A stretch of 36,800 nucleotides of DNA from contig JABGPZ010000028.1 in NCBI GenBank assembly GCA_018644725.1, positions 1-36,800 on the forward strand, read 5' to 3'. Positions 32,409 to 36,800 of the stretch are shown piece by piece. This DNA comes from Phycisphaerales bacterium. Its GTDB lineage: Bacteria > Planctomycetota > Phycisphaerae > SM23-33. Position numbers and translations under genes: made by a program. Below the pieces are notes generated by a model that ran no database searches, had not been told where the DNA came from, and worked only from the letters and a program-made list of their open reading frames with translations. Each line of letters starts with the position of its first letter. Position 1 is the stretch's first letter.

Positions 32409-33392
32409 TTATTGTTTCGAAAGCCAGTTCACGTATTCCGTTACGCCCGATTCCAAACTGTGTCTGGCAATAGTGTATCCCGCCGATTCGATTTTGTCCA
32501 TCTTCGCTTCGGTAAAATATTGATATTTTCCGCGCAAATCTTCGGGCATGGGGAAGTAGGAAATGTTGGGTTCGAGGCCCATCGCAGCGAAGGTGGCCTC
32601 GGCGAGTGCCTGGAATGGCCGTGCCGTGCCACTGCCCGCATTGAACACTCCGTTGGGTGCCGTTTCGCTCGCGGCGTGGAACAGCATGTGCAATGTCATG
32701 TTCACCACGTCCTCGACATAGACAAAATCGCGCATCTGCCCGCCGTGGGAATAGTCGTCACGGTGGGACTCGAACAGGCGGACCTGCCCGGTTTCGCGAA
32801 TCTGATTGAAGGCGTGGAAGACGACGCTGGCCATGCGCCCTTTATGGCTTTCGCGCGGGCCGTAGACGTTGAAAAATTTCATGCCCGCCCAGCGCGGCGG
32901 TGTCGCGGTTTGCTCCAGCGCCCAAAGGTCGAAGTTGTGCTTGCTCCAGCCGTACAGGTTCAGCGGCTGATAGACCGACGGGTCGCATTGATCGTCATAG
33001 CCCGCGTCGCCGTCGCCATAGGTCGCCGCGGATGAGGCGTAGACAAACGGGCGCTGGTTCGCGGTCGCCCAGTTCCACAGCGTCCGCGTGTATTCGAAAT
33101 TGTTCGCGGTGATGAACTCTTCGTCGCTCTGGGTCGTGTCGCTGCACGCGCCCATGTGGACAATCGATTCGACGCGGTCGGAGTTGGCCTCCAGCCAGGC
33201 GGGGAACTCCGCGACCTCTACGCGCTCGGTAACGTCCAGCTCGTCCAGCCACGCCGGGTCGTTTTTCATGTCGTGGCTGGGCCCGGGCGGGGCAAAAAAG
33301 TCGACGGCCACAATATCGCCATAGCCGCGGCGGTTGAGTTCCGCGACGACGTTGGCTCCGATAAATCCGGCTGCTCCGGTGACTGCAATCAT
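32409..33392 (-). CDS. hldD: ADP-L-glycero-D-manno-heptose 6-epimerase
   Basis: A 327-residue extended short-chain dehydrogenase for the last step of ADP-heptose synthesis for lipopolysaccharide core. The NAD(P)-binding TGAAGFIG is at residues 5-12, GACSDTT and YASSAATYG follow, the catalytic YGWSK Tyr/Lys is near residues 168-172, and FNVYGPRESHKGRMASV and FVYVEDV are typical of HldD. Length matches the family (~310-330). The gene implies a heptose-containing outer membrane, so a Gram-negative envelope. GAAGGA lies before the ATG at 33392. Confidence 0.94.
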   Translation of the reverse strand: MIAVTGAAGFIGANVVAELNRRGYGDIVAVDFFAPPGPSHDMKNDPAWLDELDVTERVEVAEFPAWLEANSDRVESIVHMGACSDTTQSDEEFITANNFEYTRTLWNWATANQRPFVYASSAATYGDGDAGYDDQCDPSVYQPLNLYGWSKHNFDLWALEQTATPPRWAGMKFFNVYGPRESHKGRMASVVFHAFNQIRETGQVRLFESHRDDYSHGGQMRDFVYVEDVVNMTLHMLFHAASETAPNGVFNAGSGTARPFQALAEATFAAMGLEPNISYFPMPEDLRGKYQYFTEAKMDKIESAGYTIARHSLESGVTEYVNWLSKQ

Positions 33393-33489
33393 GAGAAGTC
33401 CTTCATGCTGGGGTTCGATTCGAGCCTTTTATTATATCAACTCTTGGTGAAGGGGGGAAGACTTCACCTTGTTTCCGTTGCCTGGTGGG

Positions 33490-33909
33490 TCAAGATTCTT
33501 CTTGTAGGGCAAGAAACTCTTCGGGGGTGAAAATGGGAATCTCGCTCTTGGAAAAATCACGCGGATTGCGTGTTACAATGCAATTGGCCCGGCCGTGAAC
33601 GGCGGAATAGTATTGCAGCGCATCTTCAAAGTCACCCCAGCCGGAATCAATTGCCAGATTGGCCACCGATGTGGGCGCGTCCACCAACTCGACGACGCTC
33701 CGAAGAATTTGGATTGCCCGTAGCGCCTTTTTGGGTGAAGCATGGCCTTGGAGAATGTAATGGGTTGTCCCCAGCGAGAGAACGCTGAACAGGCCTGTCA
33801 ATTCGCCGTGCTCAATTTGTGAGTAGATTTCTGCCGAGGCGGCGTAATGTGGGTCGCGTTGTGCGAAAATATCGAGAATCACATTGATGTCTAAAAAGAT
33901 GCGGTTCAT
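33490..33909 (-). CDS. PIN-domain toxin (VapC-like)
   Basis: A 139-residue PIN ribonuclease. Acidic residues are in FLDINVILD (Asp7), in GDFEDALQY (the DxxxA stretch of PIN_3-type proteins) and in TRNPRDF, the usual TxDxxxF position. It would cut RNA when freed from the antitoxin encoded 2 bp upstream. Start ATG 33909. Confidence 0.82.
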   Translation of the reverse strand: MNRIFLDINVILDIFAQRDPHYAASAEIYSQIEHGELTGLFSVLSLGTTHYILQGHASPKKALRAIQILRSVVELVDAPTSVANLAIDSGWGDFEDALQYYSAVHGRANCIVTRNPRDFSKSEIPIFTPEEFLALQEES

Positions 33910-33911
33910 CG

Positions 33912-34166
33912 CTATAGCCCATATTTCTTGGCGAGTGCCTCGCGGCGCAAGTCGTCATAGGACTGGTTTTCGCCCAGTGAGATGATCCCCGAAATTTCAT
34001 TCAATGTCGAGGGACGCTTCGGCGTGGATGTGGTCTTCTGTCGGGCCTTGAGTCCGTGAATGAATCGCGAAAACATCGCAGAGACACTGGTGTTGTGCTC
34101 TTGTGCGTAGGATTTGGCGGTCTGGATATCGGCCGGGGCGGCAGTCAATGTCAGCTTGGTCATCAT
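33912..34166 (-). CDS. DUF6364-like antitoxin
   Basis: An 84-residue protein whose KLTLTAAPADIQTAKSYAQE start and following VSAMFSRFI segment resemble the ribbon-helix-helix antitoxins now called DUF6364, partners of PIN toxins. The C-terminal half (LNEISGIISLG ... REALAKKYGL) would wrap the toxin. ATG at 34166 or 34163, both after AAGGAG. It is transcribed with the PIN gene, which starts 2 bp later. Confidence 0.77.
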   Translation of the reverse strand: MMTKLTLTAAPADIQTAKSYAQEHNTSVSAMFSRFIHGLKARQKTTSTPKRPSTLNEISGIISLGENQSYDDLRREALAKKYGL

Positions 34167-34198
34167 GGGAAACTCCTTGAGTACGTGTCTTTCATAGA

Positions 34199-34227
34199 AT
34201 TATACGTCCTCTGCTGACATCCAGCAA
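34199..34227 (-). promoter_or_regulatory. Promoter of the DUF6364/PIN operon
   Basis: On the minus strand TTGCTG (34227-34222), 17 bp, then consensus TATAAT (34204-34199), 33 bp before the antitoxin ATG. Confidence 0.65.
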
Positions 34228-34312
34228 GAAGAAATTGAAAAAGAGTTCTTCAGTTTCGTGTTCCATGGGCGCAGGAGCGGGCTGGGGGGTTTCAAATATC
34301 GCAAGGATTGTA

Positions 34313-34318
34313 TATACT
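34313..34318 (+). promoter_or_regulatory. -10 element of the DUF1015 gene
   Basis: TATACT (34313-34318) lies 46 bp before the ATG at 34364. A weak TTTCAA at 34290-34295 has 17-bp spacing. Confidence 0.4.
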
Positions 34319-34363
34319 GATTGGCCCTGACATGAATTCCACTCTTCTTGAAGGAGACCGATT

Positions 34364-35632
34364 ATGAAAATTCGCCCATTTTGCGGCTGGCACTACCCCG
34401 CCGGTGACGTGTCCAATGTAATTGCCCCGCCGTATGACATTCTTGACCAAGAGCAGAAAGACGCCCTTGAGGCCAAGAGTGAGAACAACATTGTCACGAT
34501 TGACCTGCCGTTTATGCCCCCCAAGGCGCTCGGGCCCGAAGAGGTCTACATCGCGGCCGCCAAGCGACTCGTCGAGTGGCAGGCGGCTGGTGTTCTCGTG
34601 CAAGACGATGCCCCGGCGATGTATTGCTATGAGCAGACCTACACCTGGGCTGGCCAAACCTATACGCGCCGCGCGATTCTTGCAGGCGTGTTTGCGACGG
34701 CCCTCGGCGAAGACGTGATTCCCCACGAGCACACCTTCGACGGCCCCAAGGCCGACCGCCTGATGCTGACGCAGACCACCGGCACACAGATGTCGCCGAT
34801 CTTCGGGTTCTATGACGATCCGTCGAAATGCTATGACACGCTCCGCGCGGCAGCACCGGCCGAGCCGACGATCACTGGCGAAATGGATGATGTCAAAGAG
34901 GCCCTGTGGGTCGTGACCGACGAGGCCGCCATCGTGACCGTCCAGGCCGCCCTCGCCGAGACTCCCGCCTACATCGCCGACGGCCACCACCGCTATTCCA
35001 CGGCCATGAACCACGCCAAAGCCCTGCGCGAAGCGGGCGAAATCGACGCAGAGCACGAAGCGAACTACGTCATGTTCTGCCTCGTCGCACGCGACGACCC
35101 CGGCCTGTTGGTCCTGCCGACCCACCGCGTACTCTGCGGCCTGACCGACGGATTCAGCATCGACTCGCTGATCGGAACCCTCGACGGCTTCGAGGTCCAA
35201 AAACTCGCACCCGGGACCGACTTTACCGACGCTGACGAAGTGTTGAGCGCAATTGGCCCCGCGACCATCGCGCTGCTGATCGGCGACGACGCATGGGCGC
35301 TGACGCTGGTCGACCCCCAGCAGATGCTCACCGCCGCGCCCGACGAATGTGACGCGTGGCGCAACCTTGACGTGGCGATCCTCCACACGTTGCTGATCGA
35401 AAAGGCCATCGGAGAATTCCAGGGCCCCGACTTCGACATCATCTATACGCCCGATGGAAGCAAGGCCAAATCGCTGGCCACCTCCGGCGTGGCCAACGCG
35501 GCGCTGGTCCTCCAGGGCACGCCCGTGGGCGCGGTCGAGGCCGTCGCCGACGCCGGCGCATCCATGCCCCACAAAAGCACCTACTTCTACCCGAAGCTCG
35601 CGACCGGCATGATCCTCAAGCCGATCCAGTAA
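34364..35632 (+). CDS. DUF1015-family protein
   Basis: A 422-residue cytoplasmic protein. The start IRPFCGWHY...VIAPPYDIL, the HEHTF segment near residue 125, IADGHHRYSTAM near residue 205 and FCLVARDDPGLLVLPTHR near residue 240 are the conserved blocks of DUF1015. The full length is normal for the family, which occurs across bacteria and archaea. No function is claimed here. ATG follows AAGGAGA. A strong terminator follows. Confidence 0.88.
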   Translation: MKIRPFCGWHYPAGDVSNVIAPPYDILDQEQKDALEAKSENNIVTIDLPFMPPKALGPEEVYIAAAKRLVEWQAAGVLVQDDAPAMYCYEQTYTWAGQTYTRRAILAGVFATALGEDVIPHEHTFDGPKADRLMLTQTTGTQMSPIFGFYDDPSKCYDTLRAAAPAEPTITGEMDDVKEALWVVTDEAAIVTVQAALAETPAYIADGHHRYSTAMNHAKALREAGEIDAEHEANYVMFCLVARDDPGLLVLPTHRVLCGLTDGFSIDSLIGTLDGFEVQKLAPGTDFTDADEVLSAIGPATIALLIGDDAWALTLVDPQQMLTAAPDECDAWRNLDVAILHTLLIEKAIGEFQGPDFDIIYTPDGSKAKSLATSGVANAALVLQGTPVGAVEAVADAGASMPHKSTYFYPKLATGMILKPIQ

Positions 35633-35659
35633 ACGGGAATGACCGGACAGTTCACGAAG

Positions 35660-35700
35660 GTGGGCGTTGTATTAAAACGATACAACGCTCACTTTTTTTT
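35660..35700 (+). terminator. Intrinsic terminator after the DUF1015 gene
   Basis: Positions 35660-35672 and 35680-35692 form a 13-bp stem with one G-T pair, around a 7-nt loop, followed by eight T. Confidence 0.93.
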
Positions 35701-35731
35701 AAGGGGCGAATGGGCCGAATGACGCGACAAT

Positions 35732-36442
35732 TTACTCTTCGTCAAAGATCGGCAGAAGGAATTCGCTTTTGAAGTCCCTCCCGGGCAGGTCGGCGCGGAG
35801 TGTCAGGCGCCATGCATATTTCCATTGGCCTGTGAGGACGGTGTTGCTTTTTCCGTTCTCGTTGGGGAGGGGGATCTCCAGCGGCATCGGCAGGGGGATC
35901 ACGCCGTCGGGAAAATTCTCGGCATCGATGGTCCATTCGCTGCGGTACTGTTCGATGTTGACGGCTTCGGGTGCATTGCGATAGCAGCCGATCTTCGGCT
36001 GATCCCAGACGAGGACCTGCGCGATGTACTGCAGGGTGACCTCGGTTTTCTTGCTGGCGGCCAGGCCTCGACGGCAGTGGAGTTTGCCGCGGAGAAGCTC
36101 TCCGGGTTGATAGCGGTCTTGCTCGAGTTCCAAGCGAGTTGGCGAAAATTTCAATGCCCGAACCAGCTCTTCCAGACCGACGAAGACCAAAATTGCGCCG
36201 AGAATCAGCAGGCTCCAGTCGGCAATGCCCGCGAGTTTGCCCATCGCCATCCCCGTCGCCAGCGCTCCGCCCAAGAGGCAATAGGCCAGCGCCGCCGGCA
36301 GCTTCCGCCTCAGCGGGGGCTTGTCCAATTCCTCGACCCACCCATTGTGCCACAGGCGGGCGAGGTGGTTTTGCTGGGGAAAGTGCTTCACACCAAACAA
36401 TTGGCGTTCGAGGTCCAGTTCGGATTTGTTTATTTCTTCCAT
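35732..36442 (-). CDS. Membrane protein with beta-rich C-terminal domain, function unknown
   Basis: A 236-residue protein not matched to a named family. A soluble ~45-residue head precedes two membrane segments (about 49-68 and 74-93), and a ~140-residue beta-rich domain follows. The latter begins LELEQDRYQPGELLRGKLHC, where a PGE...G-L pattern is typical of arrestin-like or DUF-type beta-sandwich domains, and ends SEFLLPIFDEE. Such domains have been seen beside two-transmembrane segments in other membrane proteins, but no function can be given. Convergent with the DUF1015 gene. Confidence 0.6.
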   Translation of the reverse strand: MEEINKSELDLERQLFGVKHFPQQNHLARLWHNGWVEELDKPPLRRKLPAALAYCLLGGALATGMAMGKLAGIADWSLLILGAILVFVGLEELVRALKFSPTRLELEQDRYQPGELLRGKLHCRRGLAASKKTEVTLQYIAQVLVWDQPKIGCYRNAPEAVNIEQYRSEWTIDAENFPDGVIPLPMPLEIPLPNENGKSNTVLTGQWKYAWRLTLRADLPGRDFKSEFLLPIFDEE

Positions 36443-36641
36443 GGCGATACTCTAGCGCCAGGGCGTAGCAAATGCAACTGGGGTTTGGAGATATGGCCTG
36501 GGGTCGGAGTGAAAAATGAAGAAATATGATATAAATGGTACTGATAAGAAGTAAAAAACTAATCAAAATTAATGGAAAACATGATATTTCGCGCTAACAA
36601 TGAAATGATAACTCTTGGAGCAATTCAGGAAGGAGATCATT

Positions 36642-36752
36642 ATGACTCATGAATTGACTGTGCGTGAAATCGTTCAAGTGGTGTTGGAGGGTGGAACCCG
36701 AAGGGCGGAAGACGTGATTGTTGGCTATCACTACACCGCATTGGCCAGGTAG
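36642..36752 (+). CDS. 36-codon small ORF with strong Shine-Dalgarno
   Basis: ATG (36642) to TAG (36750-36752) encodes 36 residues starting MTHELTVREIVQVVLEGG and ending YHYTALAR. AGGAAGGAG (36627-36635) is a very strong ribosome binding site at good spacing. No family is recognised. The first half is likely helical. It may be a true small protein or the front part of a gene broken by an early stop. Confidence 0.4.
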   Translation: MTHELTVREIVQVVLEGGTRRAEDVIVGYHYTALAR

Positions 36753-36800
36753 TGTAAATTTGTTTCTGTAAATTCGGGATTGTTTGGCGCGGGAGTCTCT

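Overview
The window looks like a chromosomal segment of a bacterium from the PVC group (Lentisphaerota/Kiritimatiellota/Planctomycetota/Chlamydiota relatives). The main clues are a ~720-residue protein with a GreA/GreB domain only at its C-terminus (the long GreA layout known from Chlamydiae), four Tat-type sulfatases with a radical-SAM sulfatase maturase, and GC-rich genes that throw long antisense shadow ORFs. The exact phylum is an inference. No rRNA, CRISPR array, transposase or phage gene was seen.

Region 1-5.7 kb: a small RRM RNA-binding protein whose leader can fold over its ribosome binding site, then a minus-strand cluster: a membrane-bound multi-PAS SpoIIE-type phosphatase/HATPase, an anaerobic sulfatase maturase with a SEC-C tail, and a HAD phosphatase. 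Region 5.8-9.0 kb: an M16-family protein without its zinc motif, and a DUF2157/GDYXXLXY membrane pair. Region 9.1-17.2 kb: aconitase (minus), an SGNH-hydrolase lipoprotein, a degenerate PGRP-like amidase, the long GreA protein, an ankyrin lipoprotein, a TcdA-like E1 enzyme, and tRNA-Thr(CGT) with a clear promoter.

Region 17.3-22.1 kb: an N-acetylhexosamine 1-kinase homologue convergent with two tandemly duplicated Cys-type sulfatases. Remains of a third repeat unit lie beyond them. Together these suggest use of sulfated amino-sugar glycans such as mucin or glycosaminoglycan: the sulfatases would be matured in the cytoplasm by the maturase, exported folded through Tat, and the released HexNAc phosphorylated by the kinase. 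Region 22.1-27.7 kb: a secreted alpha/beta-hydrolase-like protein lacking the nucleophile, YbaB/EbfC, a UVR-motif protein, an HlyD-type adaptor and an SMP-30-like lipoprotein.

Region 27.7-36.8 kb is more accessory: a YefM/YoeB-type toxin-antitoxin pair with a recognisable operator, two more Tat sulfatases, a membrane protein ending in a zinc ribbon usually attached to signalling proteins, HldD heptose epimerase (implying LPS-type heptose, so a Gram-negative envelope), a DUF6364/PIN toxin-antitoxin pair, a DUF1015 protein, a membrane protein of unknown function, and an AT-rich end with a 36-codon ORF behind a strong Shine-Dalgarno sequence.

I did not find a clear multi-gene system of a wholly new type. 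The most unusual signals are the RRM leader stem, the sulfatase repeat array with its third-copy remnant, two genes with short duplicated 3' tails, and three enzyme-fold proteins that have lost catalytic residues.
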